Assembly (NCBI GenBank): GCA_018436925.1
Contig: JAHDKI010000017.1
Coordinates: 24,288 to 88,287, forward strand
Reading direction: 5' to 3'
Length of the DNA: 64,000 bases
Source: Syntrophaceae bacterium
GTDB lineage: Bacteria; Desulfobacterota; Syntrophia; Syntrophales; Smithellaceae
The translations under genes were made by a program, and so were the position numbers. Shown here piece by piece: positions 52,116 to 60,689 of the stretch (positions within the stretch are counted from its first letter, which is position 1; every line of letters begins with the position of its first letter). The notes below the pieces were generated by a model. It was not told the origin of the DNA, did no database searches, and worked only from the letters and a program-made list of their open reading frames with translations.

Positions 52116-54353
52116 TCAGCCTCCCAGCGTGAAATAAAACGCCGCCCCTTTGCCCTGCTCCGCCTCGGCCCAGATCCGTCCTCCGTGGCGGTGGATGATG
52201 CGCTGCACGGTCGCCAGTCCGATGCCCGTGCCGGGAAACTCGTCGGTCCGGTGCAGGCGTTGAAACGTCCCGAAAAGTTTGCCTGCGTATTTCATATCAA
52301 ATCCCACGCCGTTGTCACGGATAAAAAACACCGTGTCTTCGGCTTGCGTCGTCGCGCCTAACGTGACGTGCGGCGCGGAAACTTTCGACGTGAATTTCCA
52401 GGCATTGTCCAGCAGATTGATCAGCGCGATCCGCATCAGGCGCGGATCGGCGCAAGCCCTCATGCCCTCTTCGATATCGACATCCACGGTGGAGCCGGGA
52501 ATTCTCTCACGGTGGGTCTGGACGAGTTCGCGGGCCATTGCGCTTAAGTCAATGTCCTCGCGCTCCAGATCGGACTGCGTCACGCGCGACAAGCTCAGAA
52601 GGTCGTCGATGAGGCGTCCCATGTTCTGCGTGGCCCGCCGGATGCGCTCCAGATAATTGCGGCCTTCATCGGAAAGCTTGTCGCCGTCGTCCTCCAGAAG
52701 GGCGTTGCCGAATCCGTCGATGCTGCGCAGGGGCGCCCGCAGATCGTGCGAGACGGAGTAGCTGAACGCGGCGAGCTCCTTGTTCACGGCTTCCAGCGAC
52801 TGGTTTGCCAGCGCCAGATTTCGCGCGGTTTCGTTAAGATCGTCCACAATGTTCAGAAGCGCCAGCTGGTTGTCGCGAAGCTCTTTTGTCCGCAGGTTGA
52901 CTTTCCTCTCGAGTGCTTCGTTGAGCTGGCGGATTTCCTCGTGCGCTTTTTTAGCGTCGGTCACATCCCAGACGGTGGAAAGGACCAGGCTGCTATCCGG
53001 AATCGGAATGTTGCGGGCGCTGACATAGGACGTTTCTTCGCCCGTGCGCTCAATGGGAATATTTTCCCAAACCATTCTTGCGGGGTCTGCGCTCGCGCAG
53101 TCGGCCAAAACCCGCCTGCGCATGTCTTCCCGGGTTATCGGATTTTCGTAAACCGCTTCCCAGAAACCGTCGGGCGCGTCGATCGCCTCGGGCGTCGTCC
53201 TGTAGAAACGCGTGAAGTTTTCATTGGCGTAAGTGAAATGCACTTCCGGATCGACCGAATTGACCGCGACGCCGATCGGCAGATTGTCCATGACGGCCCG
53301 GAGCATGGCTTCGCTTTTTCGAAGGTCGCTTTCCATTTTTTTGCGTTCGGTAATATCATTGATGCTGGACAAAACACAGGTTTGCCCGCCGATGGAAATC
53401 TTTTCCGCCGACAGAAGGCCGGTCATGATTTCGCCGGTTTGTTTTTTCAGGCGCAGTTCCCGGTCCTTGATCGATCCGTCGCGGGCCAGCGCCTCCAGAA
53501 GGATGGTTCTGTGCTCCTCATCAAGCCACAGATTCAGATCCGACGTCGTTTTTCCGGCCGAGTCGGTGAGCGTGTATCCCGTGAGCCGCTCAAACCCTTC
53601 ATTGACGTCCAGAATAGCGCCGTCGGACAAACGGGTCATGACAATGGCGCAGGGAGAGGAGTGAAAGGCTTTATGGAATTTTTCTTCCTGGGCAAAAAGA
53701 TCAAAGCGCAGCCGCCCGTTGACCATGAGTGCAAGACTGAAGGTGAGCGCAATAAAAAGCATCTGATAGGCAATCAGAACGGATGCCTCGAAGGCGCTTT
53801 CGGCGAAAAAATCCGTCCGTCCGGGAGCGCCGAAAAGCGCGACGGCCATGCGGGCGACGCTGATCAGGCAGTAAAAAACAAACACCAGGCCGACCGTCCG
53901 CGTGAAAGGCAAAAGCGCCGGGGCCGTCCGGAAAAGGGCCAGCCTCGCGCACTGAAAGAACACAAAGAAAAGCGCAGCCGACGTGTTGAACGTTCTTGCG
54001 GCCAGATTCGGCGACACATAAGTAAAATACAGATGAATCAACACCGTCGCGACCAGCATCAATAGGTTATGGAGATGACGGCCGGGCAGGCCGACGAACC
54101 GCTCAATGGCGGCAAGGCCCAGAATCGTTCCCGAAAGGATCAGGCCGTGGGCCAGCACAATCGACGCCCAGTCCGGCGCCCATCCCCGCAAGACGATCAG
54201 AACCAGAGCCGCAAGCTGAATGAGGAAGTTGGCAATCCACAGATGCAGGCCGGCAAAGCGCCGCCGGTTTTGTTGCCACAAGAAGACTACAACAATCAGG
54301 CAGACGAGGTCCGTCAAAAGATAGCTTAAAAAAATGGTTCGAATGTCCGGCAT
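52116..54353 (-). CDS. Membrane sensor histidine kinase (7TM-PAS-PAS-HisKA-HATPase)
   Basis: A 745-residue kinase. Residues 1-215 hold about seven transmembrane helices (for example LLTDLVCLIVVVFLW and LFIALTFSLALMV). Two PAS domains span about 222-340 and 345-470, then a coiled coil. HisKA has H536 in SYSVSHDLRAPLRSIDGF, the form found in phytochrome-like and Rcp1-partnered kinases. The ATPase domain follows to the end, with VGFDMKYAGKLFGTFQRLH and GTGIGLA. It senses an unknown membrane or cytoplasmic cue and should phosphorylate the adjacent receiver at 51616-52062. Confidence 0.9.
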   Translation of the reverse strand: MPDIRTIFLSYLLTDLVCLIVVVFLWQQNRRRFAGLHLWIANFLIQLAALVLIVLRGWAPDWASIVLAHGLILSGTILGLAAIERFVGLPGRHLHNLLMLVATVLIHLYFTYVSPNLAARTFNTSAALFFVFFQCARLALFRTAPALLPFTRTVGLVFVFYCLISVARMAVALFGAPGRTDFFAESAFEASVLIAYQMLFIALTFSLALMVNGRLRFDLFAQEEKFHKAFHSSPCAIVMTRLSDGAILDVNEGFERLTGYTLTDSAGKTTSDLNLWLDEEHRTILLEALARDGSIKDRELRLKKQTGEIMTGLLSAEKISIGGQTCVLSSINDITERKKMESDLRKSEAMLRAVMDNLPIGVAVNSVDPEVHFTYANENFTRFYRTTPEAIDAPDGFWEAVYENPITREDMRRRVLADCASADPARMVWENIPIERTGEETSYVSARNIPIPDSSLVLSTVWDVTDAKKAHEEIRQLNEALERKVNLRTKELRDNQLALLNIVDDLNETARNLALANQSLEAVNKELAAFSYSVSHDLRAPLRSIDGFGNALLEDDGDKLSDEGRNYLERIRRATQNMGRLIDDLLSLSRVTQSDLEREDIDLSAMARELVQTHRERIPGSTVDVDIEEGMRACADPRLMRIALINLLDNAWKFTSKVSAPHVTLGATTQAEDTVFFIRDNGVGFDMKYAGKLFGTFQRLHRTDEFPGTGIGLATVQRIIHRHGGRIWAEAEQGKGAAFYFTLGG

Positions 54354-54428
54354 GATGATCGCCTCTTCATCAACGATTCCGCCGCGGCGGGTTGATGCCG
54401 CGGCGCATGATCCTTACTGACAGGCACT

Positions 54429-56297
54429 CTAGGCGTCTTGTGATTCCAATCCCTCTATCCTTTTTTTCAGTTCGGCCATCTTTAATTCGCGGCCGACAAA
54501 CACCCGGTTGAGCTCTTCGAGCTCGGCGATGGTTTTTTCCAATTCGGCGGTTCGATCGGCCACTTTGCGTTCCAGTTCGTCTTTGAGCTTTCCGACCTTC
54601 TCCTGGGCCGCCTTGCGGTCGGTAATGTCGTGAATGATCGAATGAAGATAAATTTTCCCCTTAATGCTGATTCCGGAGCTGAATACTTCCACGTCGCGGA
54701 TGTCGCCGGAAGCCCGGCGATGTTGAAATTCGAAATGGTTGCGCCCATACAGCCGGGCGGCCTCTATTTGCTTCTTAATTTCTTCCGCGGACAGCGTGTT
54801 GATCTGCGAAATTTTCATCCGCTTGAGTGTTTGTCGCGGCCAGCCGTAAAAGGTTTCCGCCGCGTGATTCGCGTCGACGATGGCGCCCGTGTCGGGATCG
54901 ATCAGCAATTTGACGGCGCTGTGATCCTCAAACAGCTTTCGATACAGAGCCTCGCTGTCGGCCAACGCATCCTCGGCCGTTTTGCGTTGCGTCACATCGA
55001 TGCCGACGCCGATGGAATAATCAATATCCCCGTTTTCAGCGACAATATTTAGGCCGTGCCATTCCACCAGAATCCGGCTGCCGTCTTTGGCCAGCACATA
55101 GTTTTCATTGATCGTCGGCATGCTGTAACGGATGAGCCTGTAAAAGACGTCTTCAACATTATGCCTGTCGGATTCGGGCACAAACGTCCGGATATAATCG
55201 GCGCCGATAACCTCCGTCCGGGTGTATCCCAGCGCGGAGAGCATCGATTGATTCATCATCAGCGTTTTTCCGTCCGGACGGATAGCCACGAAGAAAACCG
55301 GCGAGTGCTCAACAAGGGTCTGATTGAAATTTTTTTCTTTGATCAGGTCCTGTTCAATTTTTTTCCGTTGGCTCACATCGCGAATCACCATGCCGTTTTG
55401 AATCTCTCCGTGACGGTTGTGAAAAAATGACGAAGAGATTTCGCCGTCGAAAGTCGAGCCGTCGGCTCGCTTAAACCGCAATTCGCCGTGGAACTTGCCG
55501 GTCTTTTGGCGCTCTTCCAGCGCAGGAATCAGGCGCGGATCTGTTGAGTCGACAATCCCCTCGCGCCCGATCGAAATCAGTTCGCGTTCGGCGCGTCCAA
55601 ACAGAGAGCAGGCGGCGGGATTAGCCGAAAGAATTTTTCCGTCGGGCGCGGTGAGCAAAACGGCGTCGAGACTCGCGTCATACAAAAGCCGGTAGCGCTC
55701 TTCGCTTTCCCGGATGATTGCGGCGGCCTGAATCGTCGACAGCGCATCGGCGAGAATTTTTCCGGCTAAAATCGTCGCCAGCGGATACAGCAGAATCACC
55801 GGCAGAGCCAAGCGCTTGAAAGTCGCCCAGGCGGCTTCTCCCGGCAGCGTGAACATCAACGCCACCATGACGCTGTGCACAATCAGACCCAGACTATACA
55901 GACGGCCTGTGGAGGGCGTTTGATCCCAGGGCCGGATCAGGTAATGCGCCGCCAAACCGATCGCCGACGAAGAAAAAATGGTGGCAAACCCCATGACGAT
56001 TCCCGCTCCGCCGATTGAGGCGCGGCAGACCAGGGCCATGAGGCAGGCGATGCCGATTGCGCGGGGGCCGAAAAACAGCGCGCATAAACTGAGCATGACC
56101 GTGCGGCCGTCGAAAATCAGGCCGGGGCCCAAAACCAGAGGCCGCAGCATGCCGATGATGACGACCATACCGAAAAGAAAACCCTGCATGCCCGCCCCGA
56201 GCCATGTATTCCTTGGCCAGCGCCGGTCGACGAACCCGGAGATGACGCAAAGCGCCACCAAAAGAGCAAGATTGGTGATCAGATCAAGATATTCCAT
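54429..56297 (-). CDS. 5TM-LYT membrane protein with three PAS domains and no transmitter
   Basis: A 622-residue protein. Residues 1-190 form a 5TM-LytS/YhcK-type sensor (LLVALCVISGFVDRRWP, then GRTVMLSLCALFFGPRAIGIA). PAS domains follow at about 205-320, 325-440 and 450-570. It ends in a coiled coil with RVFVGRELKMAELKKRIEGLE. There is no HisKA, HATPase, GGDEF, EAL or HD-GYP domain. It may work by pairing, through its coiled coil, with a kinase encoded nearby. ATG 56297 has GGAG six bases upstream. It is one of two such transmitter-less proteins side by side. Confidence 0.82.
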   Translation of the reverse strand: MEYLDLITNLALLVALCVISGFVDRRWPRNTWLGAGMQGFLFGMVVIIGMLRPLVLGPGLIFDGRTVMLSLCALFFGPRAIGIACLMALVCRASIGGAGIVMGFATIFSSSAIGLAAHYLIRPWDQTPSTGRLYSLGLIVHSVMVALMFTLPGEAAWATFKRLALPVILLYPLATILAGKILADALSTIQAAAIIRESEERYRLLYDASLDAVLLTAPDGKILSANPAACSLFGRAERELISIGREGIVDSTDPRLIPALEERQKTGKFHGELRFKRADGSTFDGEISSSFFHNRHGEIQNGMVIRDVSQRKKIEQDLIKEKNFNQTLVEHSPVFFVAIRPDGKTLMMNQSMLSALGYTRTEVIGADYIRTFVPESDRHNVEDVFYRLIRYSMPTINENYVLAKDGSRILVEWHGLNIVAENGDIDYSIGVGIDVTQRKTAEDALADSEALYRKLFEDHSAVKLLIDPDTGAIVDANHAAETFYGWPRQTLKRMKISQINTLSAEEIKKQIEAARLYGRNHFEFQHRRASGDIRDVEVFSSGISIKGKIYLHSIIHDITDRKAAQEKVGKLKDELERKVADRTAELEKTIAELEELNRVFVGRELKMAELKKRIEGLESQDA

Positions 56298-56355
56298 GTT
56301 CAACTCCGGTTTTGGCGTTGCCGGCTATTGCCGGTTGTCGCGGCACCCTTCAACC

Positions 56356-59004
56356 TCATTGAGGATGATCCCTTTCGAGTTGCGCGATTTTTTCTTTGAG
56401 CTCGCGCATCCTAAGCTCCCGATCCACAAAAACGCGGTTGAGCCTTGCGAGCTCCTCATTTTTTGCCTGAAGTTCGGAGGTTCTTTGGGCTACGCGGGCT
56501 TCAAGCTCTTCATTGAGTTTGCGCATCTCGCGTTCAATGCGCTTGCGGTCGCTGATATCCAGAACAAAGGCCGCCAGGTGTTCGTCTTGTCCCGGAACCC
56601 GGGCGACAGCCAGCAGAACATCGACCAGGCTTCCGTCGCGGCGGAGGTACTGTTTTTCATAGGGGTCGCAAGCCCCTTCCCGACGGACCTCGTCAATGGC
56701 CCGGTGATCCGCGTCAAGCCACTGGCTCGGCGTGAGCTTGCGCCAGTCGATCAGCCCGGCTTCAAATTCGGCCCGGGAAAAACCGATGACGCTCAGGTAA
56801 TAATCGTTGGCCTCAAGAATATTTCCACTGTCGGCCGCCACGACAATGCCGAAAATATTGGCGTTGAAAAAGCTCCGAAGACGCTCATGCGCTTCGGCCA
56901 AAGCGTTTTCCGATTGCTTGCGCTCGGTGATGTCGCGGGCGATGGTTAAAATGTGCCGTTCTTGATCAATATTCAGAACCGATGCAGACACCAGAGCGTA
57001 AAACGGCTCCCCCCCGGCGGTCTGAAGCGGAACTTCTTCGTTTTCGACGACGCCGGCGGATTGAAGCTTTTCGAGCAACTTGGTCCGGCTGTCGGCGTGT
57101 GTCCAGATCGGCAGATCGCCGATCGCAGCGCCTTCAACCTCTTCGCGGGGGCAGCCCGTCACGTTTGAAAATCCGGTATTGACGGAGATCACGCGACCGT
57201 CTTGCCAGCGGATGAGCGCGATGGCATCGGGGCTGGTCATAAACGCTTTGCGAAATTTTTCTTCGCTGGTTTCCAGTGCGCGCGCGGCTTCGGCCCGCCG
57301 TCGATAATTCAAGCCGGTCTGTCGCTGCCATAAAAACAGAACTGCGCCTCCGGCGGCTCCGATGAAAGCGAAGACCAAGATCATCATCACCCAGAAACGC
57401 TCCCGGATCGGCGCATAGATTTCCTGCCGGTCCATCCGGGCAATCATAAACCAGGGCGAATCGGGCACGGCCTTGAGCGCGGCGACGACCGGCACGCCGC
57501 GATAATCAACGCCTTCGATCACGCCTTCGGTTCCGCTTGCGGCCCGGGCCGCCGGAAGATCCTTTCGGGACAGGGGAAAGCGCAAAGAAAGCGCCGTTTG
57601 TTTTTGAAATTTCAGTTCGTTCAGAAAGACAACCTCATTGCCCTCTTTCCGGACCAGAAGCGTTTCGGCGGTTTGGGCGGGTGTCGGCCAGTTGGAGATC
57701 ATCGGATAAAGATAGGCGTGCGGATCAATCACCAAAACAATGACGCCCAAAAACCGTTCGCCATCGAAAACCGGGCTCAGCACGGCAAGCAGAATCGCCC
57801 CGTCTGCGTCTTCCCGGTGAAAATCGAGCAAAATCGGTTTTCCGGCTTGTCGGGTCTCGGCGATTTGAGCAAACACCTTTGCGCAAAGCGCGTGTTCCGG
57901 TTCTCGGAGCGACAGACGCACCCTTCCGCCCGCATCCAGGAACATTGCATTTTTGTAGGAATAGGCTTTCTGCATCTGCCCCAGCCAGATCCGCAACCGT
58001 TTATTGGCTTCCGCGTTTTTCGGGGAGTCCACTACCCATCGCACCAGTCCGGCAAAGTTTTCATTATTGTGCAAGACGGACGCGTCCGCCAGTCTTTCTT
58101 TGCGCCACTGGAGAAGTTCGCTCACTTTCAGTTCGGCAATCGAGGCGAGCAGGTGCTCAAATTCCGTCCGGTAATTTTTTTCATAATGACGATAATAGGA
58201 TGACCCCGCGGCGATAATACCCAGTGTGAGAAACATAAACAGCGCGATCAACAAGGCGGCTCCGCGCCTTTCCTCGACATTCAGCAAAGATGACTGGAGA
58301 AATCGATAGCGGTAGATTCCCCAGAACATCAGCATGGAGCCCAACGCCATGCCGGGTGCGAGCGGATTGAAGCCGCCTGAAGGAATCCATCCCAATCCGG
58401 GCGCAAGCGCCGCCGCAGCCATGATGACGGCGCCTGCCGCCACACTGACAATCTGCCCGACAGTCCTGCGGTCTTGGGAAAAGGCGGAAAGAATGATCCG
58501 GCCCAATCCCAGGATGACCAGTCCGTAGGAATAGGCATAATGAACCCAAAGCCAGGGCCCTGCGACTCTGGCGGAGGTATCCACCAGGATGAACAGCCCT
58601 TCCGGGCGAAACCCGACAGGAGAGCCCACCCAAAGCGAGTGCCAGGCATTGGTCCAGATCAGAATCTGGGTGATTGCCGGAATTACAAACAGTAACGCCT
58701 TGTGCCTGGACGCGGAAAACGTTTTCTTTCCGGTGAACTCGAAAACGAACAAAAACCACAAGACGGGAGCGAAAGCGAGGCTGAAAAAGCGCAGATCAAA
58801 CCAGAAAGACGCCCAGACGACGTTGCGCGCCAGAAGCAGAGCGCCTTCACAAATTCCCAGAAACAAAAGCGCGAGGATCATCCAGAAAAACGGTTTGGCG
58901 CCGGCAATGTCGCGTTGTTTCCAGGAATAGACGGCCAGGCAGGCGGAAACGACAATCACGACGGGGATGGATAAAATATTCACCAACAGCGCTGTGCTCA
59001 TCAT
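56356..59004 (-). CDS. 7TM/extracytoplasmic-sensor PAS protein without transmitter domain
   Basis: An 882-residue protein. Residues 1-230 resemble the histidine-kinase N-terminal 7TM region (LAVYSWKQRDIAG, SLAFAPVLWFLFVFEF). A further helix near 248-268 leads to a periplasmic sensor domain (about 270-550, dCACHE-like in layout), then a helix near 555-578. Two PAS domains (about 590-710 and 715-835) and a coiled coil ending NRVFVDRELRMRELKEKIAQLE follow. As in the neighbour at 54429-56297, no catalytic output domain exists. GGAGGA lies seven bases before ATG 59004. The shared C-terminal motif suggests the two came from a common parent. Confidence 0.82.
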   Translation of the reverse strand: MMSTALLVNILSIPVVIVVSACLAVYSWKQRDIAGAKPFFWMILALLFLGICEGALLLARNVVWASFWFDLRFFSLAFAPVLWFLFVFEFTGKKTFSASRHKALLFVIPAITQILIWTNAWHSLWVGSPVGFRPEGLFILVDTSARVAGPWLWVHYAYSYGLVILGLGRIILSAFSQDRRTVGQIVSVAAGAVIMAAAALAPGLGWIPSGGFNPLAPGMALGSMLMFWGIYRYRFLQSSLLNVEERRGAALLIALFMFLTLGIIAAGSSYYRHYEKNYRTEFEHLLASIAELKVSELLQWRKERLADASVLHNNENFAGLVRWVVDSPKNAEANKRLRIWLGQMQKAYSYKNAMFLDAGGRVRLSLREPEHALCAKVFAQIAETRQAGKPILLDFHREDADGAILLAVLSPVFDGERFLGVIVLVIDPHAYLYPMISNWPTPAQTAETLLVRKEGNEVVFLNELKFQKQTALSLRFPLSRKDLPAARAASGTEGVIEGVDYRGVPVVAALKAVPDSPWFMIARMDRQEIYAPIRERFWVMMILVFAFIGAAGGAVLFLWQRQTGLNYRRRAEAARALETSEEKFRKAFMTSPDAIALIRWQDGRVISVNTGFSNVTGCPREEVEGAAIGDLPIWTHADSRTKLLEKLQSAGVVENEEVPLQTAGGEPFYALVSASVLNIDQERHILTIARDITERKQSENALAEAHERLRSFFNANIFGIVVAADSGNILEANDYYLSVIGFSRAEFEAGLIDWRKLTPSQWLDADHRAIDEVRREGACDPYEKQYLRRDGSLVDVLLAVARVPGQDEHLAAFVLDISDRKRIEREMRKLNEELEARVAQRTSELQAKNEELARLNRVFVDRELRMRELKEKIAQLERDHPQ

Positions 59005-59133
59005 CCGCTCGTCCTCCGGTTTTGACCTGCCGACACCCGATGCGCTTTGTGCTCCGCCTGTTTATGAAGTTGGGCAATGTATCTGGATTTTACGGAAAAA
59101 ATGGTGAATGTCAATGGTGGCGTCATGGTCTTT

Positions 59134-60687
59134 TCATCCTTTGCGCCGCTCGAAGATGTCTTCGAATAAAAAAGCCGTTTCCCGAAAAGCTTTGAGCACC
59201 TGCGGATCGAAATGCCGGGGCAGCGTCCGTCCGTCGCCGTGATTGAGAATTTTGGTGACGGCGTCATGATCGAGCGCAGGCTTGTGGGCGCGGGGCATTC
59301 TGAGCGCGTCATACTGGTCCGCCAGAAGCGCGATGCGGCCTTCGATGGGAATGGCCTCGCCCTTGAGACCGCGCGGGTAGCCGGAGCCGTCCCATTTTTC
59401 GTGGTGGTTGAGCGCGATGGATTGGGCGATGTGCCAATGCGGATTGCCGCCGATGATTTTCGCGCCCCACAGCGTGTGTTTTTTCATCTCCCCCCATTCC
59501 TCGGTCGTGAGAGGCTCGGTCTTTTTGAGGATGGCCTGCGGCGTGTAAATCTTGCCGACGTCGTGCAATGCGGCCTGAACCGTGATGGTTTTGACAACAG
59601 CTTCTTTCAGGCCGAGCCGTTCGGCCAGAATGCCGCAATAGTCGCCGATCCGCAGCGCGTGCTGGCCGGATTCGTCATCATAGGCCTCGGCGGCCCGCGC
59701 CAGGGCGTAAACCCCGTAATCAAAAGCTTTGTCCACTTCCCGGATCTGGCCGGCAAGCAGATGCAGAAAACGGCTCTGAAGAATCAATTGCCTCAGAACG
59801 GCCAGATGATCGTCATCGACGTCCGCGCCGTAATTGACCGCCAGAACACACAGATCGGCGCTCAGGTAGGCAATGCCGTTTTCCACGGAGATGTTGCGGG
59901 CCTGAAAATTCTTAATCAGTGTCCGGGCTTCCGGCACTGCTTGGGGACCTGTCAGAAGAAAGCTTTTCGCTTTGCTTTTTGCGGAAAGCTCAATGCCCGA
60001 AATCGGGCTGAAATCGAGCTTGACCCGTCCGAGTTCGTGAAACGCGTATTCAAAATGGAGCCACTGCCAGGCCGACCCGTCGGAGGAAATGCCGACAATC
60101 ACCGTCCGCGGTTTGTCCGGCACGTCCGTGGTTCGTCGCACCAGCCGTGAGACCATTTTCTCAATTTCGGCCTGGACGTCGAAAGGATTCTCGCGAATAT
60201 CGTCCACGATTTGCGCGCCGATCTGTGTCAGCGAGACGGCATCCGCATGCAGAAATGCCAGGCGGTCGCGTCCTTTTTTGCGGGCGATCAGCATTTTGAT
60301 GCGGGCCAGCATCATGTCATGGTCGAGCGGTTTGAATAAGAAGTCGTCCGCGCCCGCCTCGATTCCCCGGATGAAATCGTCACGGGATTTAATGGCCGAC
60401 ATCATGACAATCGGAATATCGCGGAAGCGTTCGTGCGCGCGAAGCTGCAGACAGACCGTAAACCCGTCCACGCCCGGCAAAATGGATCCCAGCAGAATGA
60501 TATCGACCGGCTGACGCGCGAGAATCTCCAGGGCCTCTTTGGCGTTTGCCGCCTGGGCCACATCGTATCCGCGCGGCGCCAGGATGGCGTCGAGCAGAAC
60601 CAGGCCGGGCGCATCGCTGTCCACGCACAGGATTTGCGGGCGCTTGGCGGGAATGGAAAACGCTGTCGTTGCGGAGGCCGGTTGCAT
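59134..60687 (-). CDS. HD-GYP protein with degenerate receiver domain
   Basis: A 517-residue protein. Residues about 18-140 form a receiver with acidic pocket D23/D25 and K118 (FLFKPLD), but the phospho-acceptor position holds G67 (DIILLGSILPG), so it cannot be phosphorylated in the usual way. Residues about 145-315 are a linker domain I do not recognise. The HD-GYP domain (about 320-500) keeps LHDVGK, the HTLWG histidine, NHHEKWDGSGYPRG and so is probably active in c-di-GMP hydrolysis. ATG 60687 lies two bases after the stop of the upstream kinase, with GGAG inside that gene, so they are translationally coupled. Confidence 0.87.
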   Translation of the reverse strand: MQPASATTAFSIPAKRPQILCVDSDAPGLVLLDAILAPRGYDVAQAANAKEALEILARQPVDIILLGSILPGVDGFTVCLQLRAHERFRDIPIVMMSAIKSRDDFIRGIEAGADDFLFKPLDHDMMLARIKMLIARKKGRDRLAFLHADAVSLTQIGAQIVDDIRENPFDVQAEIEKMVSRLVRRTTDVPDKPRTVIVGISSDGSAWQWLHFEYAFHELGRVKLDFSPISGIELSAKSKAKSFLLTGPQAVPEARTLIKNFQARNISVENGIAYLSADLCVLAVNYGADVDDDHLAVLRQLILQSRFLHLLAGQIREVDKAFDYGVYALARAAEAYDDESGQHALRIGDYCGILAERLGLKEAVVKTITVQAALHDVGKIYTPQAILKKTEPLTTEEWGEMKKHTLWGAKIIGGNPHWHIAQSIALNHHEKWDGSGYPRGLKGEAIPIEGRIALLADQYDALRMPRAHKPALDHDAVTKILNHGDGRTLPRHFDPQVLKAFRETAFLFEDIFERRKG

Positions 60688-60689
60688 GC

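Noticed and set aside
52746..54065. 439-codon plus-strand open frame over the 7TM kinase
   Set aside because: Composition is unlike a folded protein and it mirrors the kinase codons; no ribosome-binding site.
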